From Bog-159 sp035541265 (GTDB lineage Bacteria > Acidobacteriota > Terriglobia > Bryobacterales > Bryobacteraceae): a stretch of 64,000 nucleotides of DNA. The position numbers and the translations under genes are program-made. Below the pieces are notes generated by a model. It was not told where the DNA came from. It saw only the letters and a list, made by a program, of their open reading frames with translations, and did no database searches. This document shows positions 16,551-24,736 of the stretch, in pieces. The stretch lies in assembly GCA_035541265.1 (NCBI GenBank), contig DATKNQ010000141.1, positions 9,552-73,551 of the forward strand, written 5' to 3'. The first letter of the stretch is position 1; every line of letters starts with the position of its first letter.

Positions 16551-17597
16551 GCGCGCGGAAGCGTAATAGCTGTTGCGCGCCTCGACTGTGAGCTTGCCCT
16601 TCTTTGCCAGCTTGACCTTCAACTGGTGCAGATGGCCGTCCGGCTTGGCCGTTGAGACGAAGCTCAGCACATAGTGGCTTTCCGGAGTGGCGAGCCGATG
16701 AAAACTGGCGACGTAGTTGTTTCCCGTCAGATATGTGCCGCCGGTGCCTCGCGCCAGATCGGTAAGCACGATCGGATTCGTCGTCGATGACTCTGTGCGG
16801 GCGGCTTCCACCATGCCGGTTTGCTGGCCAGTGGGCTGTTCCGCTCCCCCGCTCACGGCAGGTTGACCGCCTTCGCCCAGGTCTAGGGAGTCGATCCGCA
16901 CTTTCGAACGAATGGCCTCCTCAATCAATTCCATTTCTTCCTGTCCCCGATCGAGCGCCACCTGGAACCCGGAGGAGACGAGTATGATCGACCGCTGCCC
17001 GGGCAGTCTGGACATGCCGCGGACAATGTTCCTCAACAACGTTAGCTGAAGCGATTGGATTGTCGAGACGCGGCACACGCGCGGGGGATGCGCCTGCAGG
17101 CGCGCCACGGTGTCCTGCAACTTCGCGCGGTCGTTCGTGAAATCGAGCGCCAGAGTGCATGATGAGGTTAGCAAGGCTGCACGATCGCCCGGTTCGAGGC
17201 TGCTGAACTGCTGCGCGGCGGCCTCGCGCAGGCGCTTCAGATCGCCGAAGTTCCGGATGGCCACATCATCGAAGAAGTACGCAATAAACCGCTCGGGGAT
17301 GTCCATGGCTGCGGCACCCGCGGATTTCTTCGCGGGCGCGTTGGGATCGGGCAGCGACCGGTCGGGCGCCACCTGGCCACCCGGTTTCTCCACCGAGAAA
17401 TTCGCGATCTCGACCGGCTTGCCGTTATCGAATAGCTTGAAGTCATCCTTGGCGAGGTCACCGACCACATGTCCGTCGTGATCGCGCACCACCACCGGTA
17501 CCTGAATCATGGTCACACCCGACTGGAACGTTTCGGCAGGCTCCTGTTGGGCAACCGCTGACAGCGGGATCAACAGGAACATAAGAAGTATACGCAT
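16542..17597 (-). CDS. Secreted VWFA-related protein (acidobacterial type)
   Basis: A 351-residue protein with a signal peptide (MRILLMFLLIPLSAVAQ). A leading beta domain carries the family signature VPVVVRDHDGHVVGDLAKDDF and KLFDNGKPVEIANF. The VWA-like domain follows, with YFFDDVAIRNFGDLKRLRE as a degenerate metal-site region and GQRSIILVSSGFQV as its core strand. The C-terminus has the usual TGGTYLTGN and SHYVLSFVSTAKPDG pieces. The family is abundant in Acidobacteriota and its function is unknown; adhesion or envelope protein interaction is assumed. It follows its larger paralogue by 9 bases. Confidence 0.85.
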   Translation of the reverse strand: MRILLMFLLIPLSAVAQQEPAETFQSGVTMIQVPVVVRDHDGHVVGDLAKDDFKLFDNGKPVEIANFSVEKPGGQVAPDRSLPDPNAPAKKSAGAAAMDIPERFIAYFFDDVAIRNFGDLKRLREAAAQQFSSLEPGDRAALLTSSCTLALDFTNDRAKLQDTVARLQAHPPRVCRVSTIQSLQLTLLRNIVRGMSRLPGQRSIILVSSGFQVALDRGQEEMELIEEAIRSKVRIDSLDLGEGGQPAVSGGAEQPTGQQTGMVEAARTESSTTNPIVLTDLARGTGGTYLTGNNYVASFHRLATPESHYVLSFVSTAKPDGHLHQLKVKLAKKGKLTVEARNSYYASARLP

Positions 17598-17606
17598 GAC
17601 TCACCT

Positions 17607-19343
17607 CTAAGGAACGTCGACCGCGGCGTTTTCCGCGGTTAGCTGCCGGCCTTCAGCATCGCGCGCCACCATCCGCACCAGGTATGCGCCAGGCTTCACG
17701 GGGAAATCCGTGACCACGACGAACGGGGGCCTGTCGTCGAGCCCGCGCACGGTTTCATCACGCAAGCGGAGCTGTACGATTTTTTCCGCACCGGCGATGA
17801 AATTGCCGTTGGTATCGAACAAGGCCGCGACGATCGTGACGTCGTTGCGGCTGCGGTCTTCCACCTTACGCAAGTGGAGGGCCTTTAGATCCACACTGGC
17901 CAACACGTTCAACTTGGCCTGGCCGCCTGGATTGATTACCTGAGTGTGCATGTCCACGGCGAGATCGTGAATCTCGTCACGCGAGAATACGGCATCTTCG
18001 ATCTCCTGGCGGGAAACCGCAAGTTCATCTTCGGCTTGCTGGGGCGCCCAGTAACCGCGGCGGGCTTGCAGGGTGAGTTTCCCGGGGGCGGTGACGGTCA
18101 CTTTCAGCGAATGAAAGCTGCCGTCGAACTTCAGATTCTGGGGCGCGAAACCGAGCACGTAAATGTACTCAGGCGTGGCGGCGGCCTTTCGGATGGCGCC
18201 ATCGAAATCGTTGTTCAGATTGGCCGTGCCGCCGGTGTCTTCCGCCAGATCGATCAATTCGCCGGTAGCCACCTCACCATCTATGTCGTGAAATAGGGTC
18301 ACGTCCGGCGGGGGCGCGCCGCCGGACTGGCTGGCCTCGAAGGCTGAACTGGTCCAGACGCCGCGTACGCCCACGGTGTTGATAAGCACCTTGGAACGGA
18401 TGGCCTGCGCGGTGAGATCGGACGCCTGCTTTTCCAGATTGAACGAGACAAAGAATCCGGGCGAGGCCAGAATGATGGTCCGCTCTCCGGGCAGCAGGGC
18501 CATGCGCCGCACCAGGTTACTGAGCGCCGCGAGGGTGGCGCGCGATTCCTGTTCACCGCTGTAGTAGGCCGCGTTGATTTCTTGTACCGTGTCCCGGAAG
18601 AGCATGCCGGCCGCGGGTCCTTGTGCGTCGCCGCCACCGATACAGCGGACCGTATCCCAATACGCGGCACTGAGCGGAATCGACCGGGCCATGTCGTCTT
18701 CACGAGGATTGAGCGAGACTTGCTGGTCAATTTGAACGGCCTGGTAGTAACTGATGTACAGACAGGAAGCGAGGGCGGAGGGATGGATGGGATTCGGGGC
18801 GATCTGGAGCAGCGGCTGTTCCAACGTCCCCGGCTCACCGGTGAAATCACGAGCAATTTTGCCCGAAGTGGTATAAAGCGCGACACGGTCACCCGGCTGT
18901 AGCGATGAACTCAGATACCGCCGCACCGCATCGCGCACTTGCGGCAGATCGGCAAACCGGATGTGCACGTCATCGAAGAGAAGGGCGATGAAATGCAGGG
19001 GCAGGATCTGCGGCGCGCTTCGTCCGGCGGTCACGGCCGGGGGAGGAGTGCTGCGCGCGCGGGCTTCCGGAGTTACGACGGCGGTCCTTTTCTGTACGGA
19101 GAATTTGGTGATCTCCTGCCGCTTGCCTTTGTCGAAGAGGTGAAAATCTTCCTGGCGGAGATTTCCGACGGCATCTCCGGCGCGATCGCGCACGACCACG
19201 GGGACTTCCACCAGGGTAGTTTGCACCTTGAAGGTGGGAGTTTGGCCGGTAGTAGTTATTTCATCGGACTGGGAGAAGACGGGGACAGAAGAGAGGAGAA
19301 CGAGAATGACAGGTGTAAGATAACCCATGCCGTGCGCGTTCAT
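17607..19343 (-). CDS. Secreted VWFA-related protein (acidobacterial type), long form
   Basis: A 578-residue paralogue of the next gene. Signal peptide, then VEVPVVVRDRAGDAVGNLRQED, HLFDKGKRQEITKFSV, the VWA-like region with ALLFDDVHIRFADLPQVRD, and GERTIILASPGFFV. An added C-terminal domain of about 130 residues (from VDMHTQVINPGGQAKLN) looks like an immunoglobulin-like or DUF-type beta domain. The start at 19343 was chosen because AAGGGTGG lies 7 bases upstream. The pair is probably cotranscribed and arose by duplication. No enzymatic residues are evident. Confidence 0.85.
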   Translation of the reverse strand: MNAHGMGYLTPVILVLLSSVPVFSQSDEITTTGQTPTFKVQTTLVEVPVVVRDRAGDAVGNLRQEDFHLFDKGKRQEITKFSVQKRTAVVTPEARARSTPPPAVTAGRSAPQILPLHFIALLFDDVHIRFADLPQVRDAVRRYLSSSLQPGDRVALYTTSGKIARDFTGEPGTLEQPLLQIAPNPIHPSALASCLYISYYQAVQIDQQVSLNPREDDMARSIPLSAAYWDTVRCIGGGDAQGPAAGMLFRDTVQEINAAYYSGEQESRATLAALSNLVRRMALLPGERTIILASPGFFVSFNLEKQASDLTAQAIRSKVLINTVGVRGVWTSSAFEASQSGGAPPPDVTLFHDIDGEVATGELIDLAEDTGGTANLNNDFDGAIRKAAATPEYIYVLGFAPQNLKFDGSFHSLKVTVTAPGKLTLQARRGYWAPQQAEDELAVSRQEIEDAVFSRDEIHDLAVDMHTQVINPGGQAKLNVLASVDLKALHLRKVEDRSRNDVTIVAALFDTNGNFIAGAEKIVQLRLRDETVRGLDDRPPFVVVTDFPVKPGAYLVRMVARDAEGRQLTAENAAVDVP

Positions 19344-19409
19344 GGCGCCACCCTTTGATGATAGCGCCACTAACCAGAGGGACGTGACGGACCTTGTGAA
19401 GACGAACGC

Positions 19410-19573
19410 CTATACGCGCTGGCCGACGTGGGCGACCAGGCTTACCAGGAAGAGCACCTGGAAAATCACGAGAGGATTTTCGCGATGCCGGCGAACGCTA
19501 CGGCGATACCTCCGAAGCCCAACAGCGCCGCCACGATGGCGATCACGAAAAACACCAAGGCATAGTACAGCAT
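19410..19573 (-). pseudogene. DUF1328 small membrane protein with a one-base deletion
   Basis: After a strong GGGAGG ribosome binding site, the frame from 19573 encodes MLYYALVFFVIAIVAALLGF and continues to AGIAKIL, then hits TGA at 19466-19468. The rest of a normal DUF1328 protein (LVIFQVLFLVSLVAHVGQ) follows in the -1 frame to 19410. Family members have KILF-V-I-F here, so CTCTTC has probably become CTCTC. It is either a recent frameshift, a sequencing error, or a short 35-residue product. Intact members are two-helix inner-membrane proteins of about 54 residues and unknown role. Confidence 0.75.
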
Positions 19574-19593
19574 TTGGACCTCCCTTTCACCGA

Positions 19594-19713
19594 TTAGGAA
19601 TGATGCTTCGCCGAGAATGCGACATGCACGATCGCCCATAGGACGGCGATCTGAATCGCGAAAGCCGCGGCGAAGCTCGTTACGACTGTGGCTCCTACAA
19701 CCAAGAGTTCCAT
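19594..19713 (-). CDS. Possible 39-residue membrane peptide
   Basis: A short frame encodes MELLVVGATVVTSFAAAFAI followed by a second hydrophobic half and the tail FSAKHHS. It is almost entirely membrane-compatible and sits 20 bases upstream of the DUF1328 relic on the same strand. No clear ribosome binding site precedes the ATG, and no family was recognised. It may be real, since small membrane genes often cluster, or a chance hydrophobic frame. Confidence 0.35.
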   Translation of the reverse strand: MELLVVGATVVTSFAAAFAIQIAVLWAIVHVAFSAKHHS

Positions 19714-19753
19714 GCCAGTGAGATGAGCAAGTGGGAGGCCGATGTACGGCAGA

Positions 19754-21100
19754 TCACGAGTGGGCGGCGAGATAGGCGCAGACATCGGTCTTGCGGCGCA
19801 TGCCTTCGAGCGACATGTAGCGGATGGTTCCGAATACCGGGCGTTCGGGCCAGGGACGATCGTGCAGGCCAAAACACCACAGGATGTTCGTGTAGGTGTT
19901 GGGATCGCGGCCATCGATAGCCCAGCGGTCGTGCAGGTAGATCATCGCGCGCAGGGCATCGTCGTAGGTGGGCGACCATTCGATGATCTTCTTGCCCCAG
20001 TACATGCGGTAGTAGCCGTGAATCGTGCCGCGGGTGAGGAGTTCGCGCTGGGTGGCGTTCCATAGGGCGTCGTGCGTGGCGGCGTGTTCGAACTCGTCCT
20101 GCGTGTACATATATGGGCGGCGGTCGCGGCGATGGTGGCGCATGGTTGCGCGGGCCCAATCGGGGAGAACTTCGAGCGAGTCGAGGCGCGGCGCAAAGCG
20201 GGCGAAGTTGAAGGCCAGCTCGCGGCGCACGATCAACTGTTCGAGGAACTCGGCGGAGGATCGGGCGGCCAGCGCGACTTCGAGCGCTGAGATGTGGCCG
20301 AAGTGGAGGTAGGGGCTGAGGCCGGAAGTGGCTTGCGCGCCCGGCTGGTTGCCTTCGGCGGCGTAACGGCTGAGGCCGTGCTTGACGAAGTGCGCCAATT
20401 GTTTGAGCGCGGCGCGGCGGCCTCCGGTGATGCCGGCGGCGGGCGGGACAGAGTGATCGATGGCGGAGGCGGCGATCAGCGCGGCGATGTTTGCGGCGGT
20501 GACACAGGTGTGGAACTCGGATTCGTGCGGCGGGAATCGCCTGCGGACTTTCAGCACCGCGGCGGGACCGAGATATCGGGGGAGCAGCTTGTGGATCTTC
20601 GGGCGGATGGTGCGGGCGGCATATTCGCGCTTATCGAAGCAGGACATGGGGACGATGCAGCTCGCGTCGACGGCGTAGAAGGCGACGTCGAGTTTCGGCG
20701 CGACGCTCGCATTGTGGCGCGCGGCGATGAACGTGGGGTAATCGTCCGTGACCACGGCGGCGGCCCGGGCGGCAAGGCGGTAGAGGACGTCGTTGGGATC
20801 GGAGGCGCGGCGGCGTAAGTAGAAAATGTATCCGATGCCGCGGGCGGCGAGGCGCGCTTCGGAATCGGGCACGCCTTCGAGAATGAGGCGGTGCAGACGG
20901 TCGTTCGCGTAGGGGTAGCTGTAAGTGAGGCCTTCGTAGAACAGCACCGGCAGCGAGAGCTGATTGGCCAGATCGATCGCGAAATCGAGCGCCTGGTTGG
21001 CGTCGGCGCGGCGATTCATTTGTGCCCAATAGAGGACATACTCGGCGCCGGGGCGAATCCCGGCCGCATTCAACTTGCGCGCGCGTTCCTGCATGTACAT
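19754..21100 (-). CDS. phr: Class II deoxyribodipyrimidine photolyase
   Basis: A 448-residue flavoprotein repairing cyclobutane pyrimidine dimers with light. The N-terminal alpha/beta antenna domain covers YVLYWAQMNRRADANQALD to about residue 150, and the C-terminal FAD domain carries the class II signature. That signature includes RMYWGKKIIEWSPTYDDAL and, near the end, RPWPERPVFGTIRYMS. Length and motifs fit class II rather than the classical CPD class I enzymes. The frame stays open for a further 960 bases upstream, but that part is antisense to the radical SAM gene. The start at 21100 is preferred, with a second ATG two codons on. Confidence 0.9.
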   Translation of the reverse strand: MYMQERARKLNAAGIRPGAEYVLYWAQMNRRADANQALDFAIDLANQLSLPVLFYEGLTYSYPYANDRLHRLILEGVPDSEARLAARGIGYIFYLRRRASDPNDVLYRLAARAAAVVTDDYPTFIAARHNASVAPKLDVAFYAVDASCIVPMSCFDKREYAARTIRPKIHKLLPRYLGPAAVLKVRRRFPPHESEFHTCVTAANIAALIAASAIDHSVPPAAGITGGRRAALKQLAHFVKHGLSRYAAEGNQPGAQATSGLSPYLHFGHISALEVALAARSSAEFLEQLIVRRELAFNFARFAPRLDSLEVLPDWARATMRHHRRDRRPYMYTQDEFEHAATHDALWNATQRELLTRGTIHGYYRMYWGKKIIEWSPTYDDALRAMIYLHDRWAIDGRDPNTYTNILWCFGLHDRPWPERPVFGTIRYMSLEGMRRKTDVCAYLAAHS

Positions 21101-21136
21101 GTGATACCAGTTCCGGCGGGTACAATATAAGGACCG

Positions 21137-22240
21137 ATGCGGACCTGGAACCGGGCGAAGCTGCTGTGGGGGTATCTCGCGCGCCGTACGAATCTGGCGG
21201 GTCTGCCAGTCGAGTACATCGTCGAGACCACGGCCAAGTGTAATTTGTATTGCCCGATGTGCCCGCGGGAGACGCACAAACAGCCCAAGGCCGATATGGA
21301 CGAGGCCGTGTTCGAGCGGCTGGTGCGCGGCGCGGGCACGACGGCGGAACACATGATGCTGATCGGGCTGGGCGAGCCGTTTATGGATCCGCGGATTTTC
21401 GAGCGCATCGAGTTCTGCCACCGGCACAGCATTTCGACGCTGCTTTCGACCAATGGGACGTTTCTCGATGAGCGCATCGCGCCGCGGGTGCTCGATTCGC
21501 CACTGGAACAGATCACGCTGAGCTTCGATGGCGCGAGCAAGGAGAGCTTCGAGTTCTATCGCAAGGGCGCGAAGTTCGAAAAAGTGCGCGACAATTTCGT
21601 GCGCTTCGCGAAGATGAAGGATGCGCGCGGATCGAAGCTGCAGGTGGTGGTGCAGATGGTGCGCATGGAGCGCAACGCGGGTGAGGTGGCGGAATTTGCG
21701 CGGTTCTGGAGCGCGGTGCCGGGCGTGGACCAGGTGCGCATCAAGGAAGACGAGACCAACCTGATGCGTCCAGATGCCGGGCACACGGCCGGGGACTGGA
21801 AACATCCTTGCCATTATTTGTGGCGGGGGCCCGTGTACGTGAAGCAGAATGGCGATGTGTATCCGTGCTGCCAGAGCTACATGCTGGACGGCGCGCCGCT
21901 GGGGAACATTGCGGTGAAGCCGCTCGAACGCATCTGGAATTCGGAGGAGATGCAGGCGATGCGGCGCGCGCATGCGACGGGGCGGGCGGGCGAGATCGAT
22001 GTCTGCGCACGGTGCTGCACCACGATTCCGCATCCGGCGCTGGTGGCGGGCAGCCTGGTTTTTCACGGCAAGACGGTGCGCAGAGTTTTACCGATGATCG
22101 AGCGGCTGGTCTACTTTTCGAAGCTGCCGCGCCAGTTGCTGCGGCCGCCCGCGCAGGCTGCGGGGGCGCAGGAGCTGGTGCAGATTGAAGGTTCACTCGG
22201 GCCGGCCGAGGGCCCGCAGCAGTCAGAGCATAGGCGTTAA
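21137..22240 (+). CDS. Radical SAM protein with SPASM-type C-terminal domain
   Basis: A 367-residue enzyme. The CNLYCPMC motif (CxxxCxxC, about residues 36-43) binds the [4Fe-4S] cluster that cleaves S-adenosylmethionine. The barrel continues with LIGLGEPFMDPRIFERI and LSTNGTFLDE. The C-terminal SPASM-like region starts at CHYLWRGPVYVKQNGDVYPC and has CC and CARCC clusters for auxiliary iron-sulfur sites. Such proteins modify peptides or act in cofactor and polysaccharide pathways; the substrate here is unknown. It is divergent from the photolyase gene. TACAAT at 21121-21126 and AAGGA sit directly before the ATG. Confidence 0.85.
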   Translation: MRTWNRAKLLWGYLARRTNLAGLPVEYIVETTAKCNLYCPMCPRETHKQPKADMDEAVFERLVRGAGTTAEHMMLIGLGEPFMDPRIFERIEFCHRHSISTLLSTNGTFLDERIAPRVLDSPLEQITLSFDGASKESFEFYRKGAKFEKVRDNFVRFAKMKDARGSKLQVVVQMVRMERNAGEVAEFARFWSAVPGVDQVRIKEDETNLMRPDAGHTAGDWKHPCHYLWRGPVYVKQNGDVYPCCQSYMLDGAPLGNIAVKPLERIWNSEEMQAMRRAHATGRAGEIDVCARCCTTIPHPALVAGSLVFHGKTVRRVLPMIERLVYFSKLPRQLLRPPAQAAGAQELVQIEGSLGPAEGPQQSEHRR

Positions 22241-22418
22241 ATACGCGCAAAAGTTGGTTCTCTAAACCAAATGCCTCAGGCAGTCCGGCCGTACGCGGCC
22301 ACAGGTCAGCACCTAACGTTAGACGGCAAAGTGGCACGGCGGGCATTGTCGTCCGCGGGGGCGGTGGTCATTCGTTCGGCATCGGCCAAACTGCCCCGCC
22401 TGATGTCTTCCATTTTCG

Positions 22419-22883
22419 TCATCGTTTCTTCCCCCCGACAAAGGGGTTCGCGGCTGCCTGCTTCATCCACGAGGCTACTTGGTGCTCGTCGAGATCGTCC
22501 ACGGATTTCAGCTCGACGCCTCGTGTGGACTTGCCCATCCCAATCGGCGTCACAGGCGGTTCAGGCTTGATCTCCGTGCCGCGGATGAACATCAGTTTCA
22601 CGTGACCGACGAAAGCGCCGGACGAGAAGCACCAGCCTCCGCCCACACCGTAGTACGCCATCCCCCACTTCACTGCACGTTGGAGGTTTGGCAACGTATT
22701 GGCAGCCAGAGCATCGACACGCTCGGCGATACCGCGCTGCGGCTGCGGCAAGCTCGCGATATAGGCGAACACGGGCGCGTCGCCTTCCGCGGCCTTCGCG
22801 GCGCTGGCCTTGCCGGTCATGGCGACCAGCAGCTTCGTGCCAGTTTGGCCTTGGGCATCAGGCTTGAGGGGAGGCTTTCTCAT
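22419..22883 (-). CDS. DUF1801 (YdhG-like) protein
   Basis: A 154-residue protein. The core from VFAYIASLPQPQRGIAERVD through LQRAVKWGMAYYGVGG and HVKLMFIRGTEI matches DUF1801, a small SufBC-insertion-like alpha/beta fold of unknown function. The N-terminal 30 residues are basic and disordered. It is translationally coupled (4-base overlap) to the SRPBCC gene, in a three-gene operon led by an ArsR-type regulator. That trio is common in soil bacteria, but its role is not established. Confidence 0.8.
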   Translation of the reverse strand: MRKPPLKPDAQGQTGTKLLVAMTGKASAAKAAEGDAPVFAYIASLPQPQRGIAERVDALAANTLPNLQRAVKWGMAYYGVGGGWCFSSGAFVGHVKLMFIRGTEIKPEPPVTPIGMGKSTRGVELKSVDDLDEHQVASWMKQAAANPFVGGKKR

Positions 22884-23365
22884 GATCTCACCAAGGTGAC
22901 GAGAACTGTGTCCAGCTGCTCGAACTGCTCGCCTGCCGCGCCTGTGCCTGTGCTTCCAGAGGCGATTGCGTCGTCGAGCGCTTGCTTTGAGGGATAGAGT
23001 TCGTTCAGGACCAGTAGCGTCATGCCGCCCTTTTCCTCGAAGGTCACCGTGGTAATGGGGCCATCGGGGCTTTCCTCATTCGTCCAGACGATGCGCGAGT
23101 TGGGCGTCACGTCGATGTACCGGCCGAAGAACGCCATAGGCTGCTCAGAGTCAGGGTGGCGGAACACGAAACGGTACGCGCCCCCCGTACGAACATCGGC
23201 CTCGCAGGAAATGAAAGACATTCCAAACGACTTCGGCGCCCACCACCGCTTGAGCAACTCAGGCTTGGTCCAGGCCTCGAACACGATGTGCGCAGGGCCG
23301 TGGAAGGTTCGCGTGACGACTAGCTCACGCTCAGACTTTCGTTCTACCGTCGTGGGGTTCTTCAT
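22880..23365 (-). CDS. SRPBCC/AHSA1-type START-like domain protein
   Basis: A 161-residue helix-grip protein of the AHSA1 (activator of Hsp90 ATPase homologue 1-like) group. Signature stretches: ELVVTRTFHGPAHIVFEAWT, ELLKRWWAPKSFGM, GGAYRFVFRHPD and RIVWTNEESPDG. The fold binds hydrophobic ligands in a deep cavity. It sits between an ArsR regulator (6 bases upstream) and a DUF1801 gene (4-base overlap). Regulation by the ArsR protein is the likely scenario. The ligand is unknown. Confidence 0.87.
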   Translation of the reverse strand: MKNPTTVERKSERELVVTRTFHGPAHIVFEAWTKPELLKRWWAPKSFGMSFISCEADVRTGGAYRFVFRHPDSEQPMAFFGRYIDVTPNSRIVWTNEESPDGPITTVTFEEKGGMTLLVLNELYPSKQALDDAIASGSTGTGAAGEQFEQLDTVLVTLVRS

Positions 23366-23371
23366 AAGGGC

Positions 23372-23737
23372 TCACTTTCTCTTCTTTCGTCCATCGACTC
23401 TTTCCTCCCGTTTCAATGACTCAACGATCTTGTCCAACTCGTCGAAGCGCGCGTCCCAGAGCTGGCGGTAGCTCTCAATCCATGCTGTCTCTTCCTCTAG
23501 GCGGCGTAGGCCGAGCTTGCAAGTACGCACGCGCCCGACCTTTTCCGTGCTGACGAGCCCCGCCTGCTCCAAGACACCGACGTGCTTCTTCATGCCCGTG
23601 AGGGTCATATGGAACTTCTCGGCAAGGTCGGTTATCGAAGCGTCCGCACGCCCGAGCCGCTCCAGAATGCCGCGTCGGGTGGCGTCCGAGAGCGCGGCGA
23701 ACGAGGCATCCAGGTGGGCTCGTTGAAACTGAACCAT
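23372..23737 (-). CDS. ArsR-family winged-helix repressor
   Basis: A 121-residue regulator. The winged helix runs from HLDASFAALSDATRRGILER through DASITDLAEKFHMTLTGMKKH (recognition helix) to the wing STEKVGRVRTCKL. No arsenic-type Cys pair is present, so it is not a metal sensor of the classic kind; this subgroup commonly precedes SRPBCC genes. The start at 23737 lies about 8 bases from a near-consensus -10, so the transcript may be leaderless. It probably represses its own three-gene operon. Confidence 0.87.
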   Translation of the reverse strand: MVQFQRAHLDASFAALSDATRRGILERLGRADASITDLAEKFHMTLTGMKKHVGVLEQAGLVSTEKVGRVRTCKLGLRRLEEETAWIESYRQLWDARFDELDKIVESLKREERVDGRKKRK

Positions 23738-23744
23738 TGAGTTC

Positions 23745-23773
23745 AGTATATGACACGGATCGGCGGCATGCAA
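23745..23773 (-). promoter_or_regulatory. Promoter of the ArsR/SRPBCC/DUF1801 operon
   Basis: On the minus strand TTGCAT (23773-23768) and TATACT (23750-23745) are spaced by 17 bases. The expected start of transcription falls within a base or two of the ATG at 23737, implying a leaderless message. Confidence 0.6.
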
Positions 23774-24132
23774 GGGGAGGTCGGGCGCGAGCTGCATCGT
23801 TCCAGCCACCTTCACTCCCAGGCGCTCCTTCCTGGGCGGCGTGAGCGGCGAAGTGAACGGGCGATGTGCGCATTCTCTGCCCAGTCGAGAGACGGAACAG
23901 GTAGGGAACGAAATACGCGTTGTGTTTACCACGTCGCCGCTCTGTCCGCATCGTCGGTTTATACCGGACGTAATCCACTTGGCCGTGTAGTCCCCGACTC
24001 GCGGAAACGCCAGCGAGCGCCGCTCGGCCGTTGGGCGCCCGCCGGTATCCGTCCTGTTCATCGATGGGCGGGCTCACTTCTAACCGAGGACCACGGACTT
24101 GTGAACCCGGCTTATTGAACGCCTATGGGCAG
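23774..24132. other. Intergenic stretch, no gene supported
   Basis: About 360 bases between the ArsR promoter and the end of efp. Minus-strand frames run through it but lack family features and are extensions of the ArsR frame. No tRNA, strong hairpin with a T-tract, or repeat was found. Confidence 0.5.
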
Positions 24133-24720
24133 TCAGAGTGACTGCCCCACGCTTTTTGCGGGCTTGGCGCGGTCGACGTACTTCAGGTTCGTGACATCCA
24201 GACGAATCCAGTCGCCGGATTTGATGAACTGCGGCGTCATGATTTCGACGCCGTTTTCCAGGCGCGCGGACTTCCAGGCGCTATCGGCCTGCGCGTGAAC
24301 GGGCGGCGTGGTGCCGGCTACGCGCACTTCGAGAATCTCCGGAAAGTCGACGCTGACCGGACGCTCCTCAATGAATTCCACCGGCAGCTTCATCTGCGGC
24401 TGGAGAAACCGGGCTTGCTCGCCGACCACCGCGAGCGGGATGCCGGCTTGCTCGTAGGTCTCAGGATCCATGAAGTAGCAGTGATCCGTGTCGGAATACA
24501 GAAACTCCATGGAATGTTTTTCGACGGGCAGGGTGTCGAGTTTGAGCTCGGCGCGGAAGCTATGCTCCCAGAAGGTGCCGGTCTCCAGATTCTTCAAGCG
24601 GGCGTGAGCCACGCCGCCCATCTTTCCCTGCCCTGGATGATAGTCGCAGGCCATGACCTTGTATGGCTGGCCCTCGAAACGAATCGCCATTCCGGCGCGC
24701 AATTGGGATGCAATAACCAT
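24133..24720 (-). CDS. efp: Elongation factor P
   Basis: A 195-residue protein with the three beta-barrel domains of EF-P, which rescues ribosomes stalled on polyproline. Landmarks: MVIASQLRAGMAIRFEGQPY, the domain I loop YHPGQGKMGG, FRAELKLDTLPVEKHSMEF and the C-terminal GDWIRLDVTNLKYVDRA. The loop tip that carries modified Lys in E. coli or Arg in Pseudomonas is Gln31 here, with Lys33 two residues on. GGAGG precedes the ATG. It sits 16 bases downstream of hemD. Confidence 0.92.
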   Translation of the reverse strand: MVIASQLRAGMAIRFEGQPYKVMACDYHPGQGKMGGVAHARLKNLETGTFWEHSFRAELKLDTLPVEKHSMEFLYSDTDHCYFMDPETYEQAGIPLAVVGEQARFLQPQMKLPVEFIEERPVSVDFPEILEVRVAGTTPPVHAQADSAWKSARLENGVEIMTPQFIKSGDWIRLDVTNLKYVDRAKPAKSVGQSL

Positions 24721-24736
24721 CGGGCGCCTCCGATGT

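Noticed and set aside
19754..22066. Full 770-residue minus-strand frame containing the photolyase
   Set aside because: The first 320 residues are antisense to the radical SAM gene, rich in Arg/His and unlike any photolyase N-terminus; the family start fits 21100.
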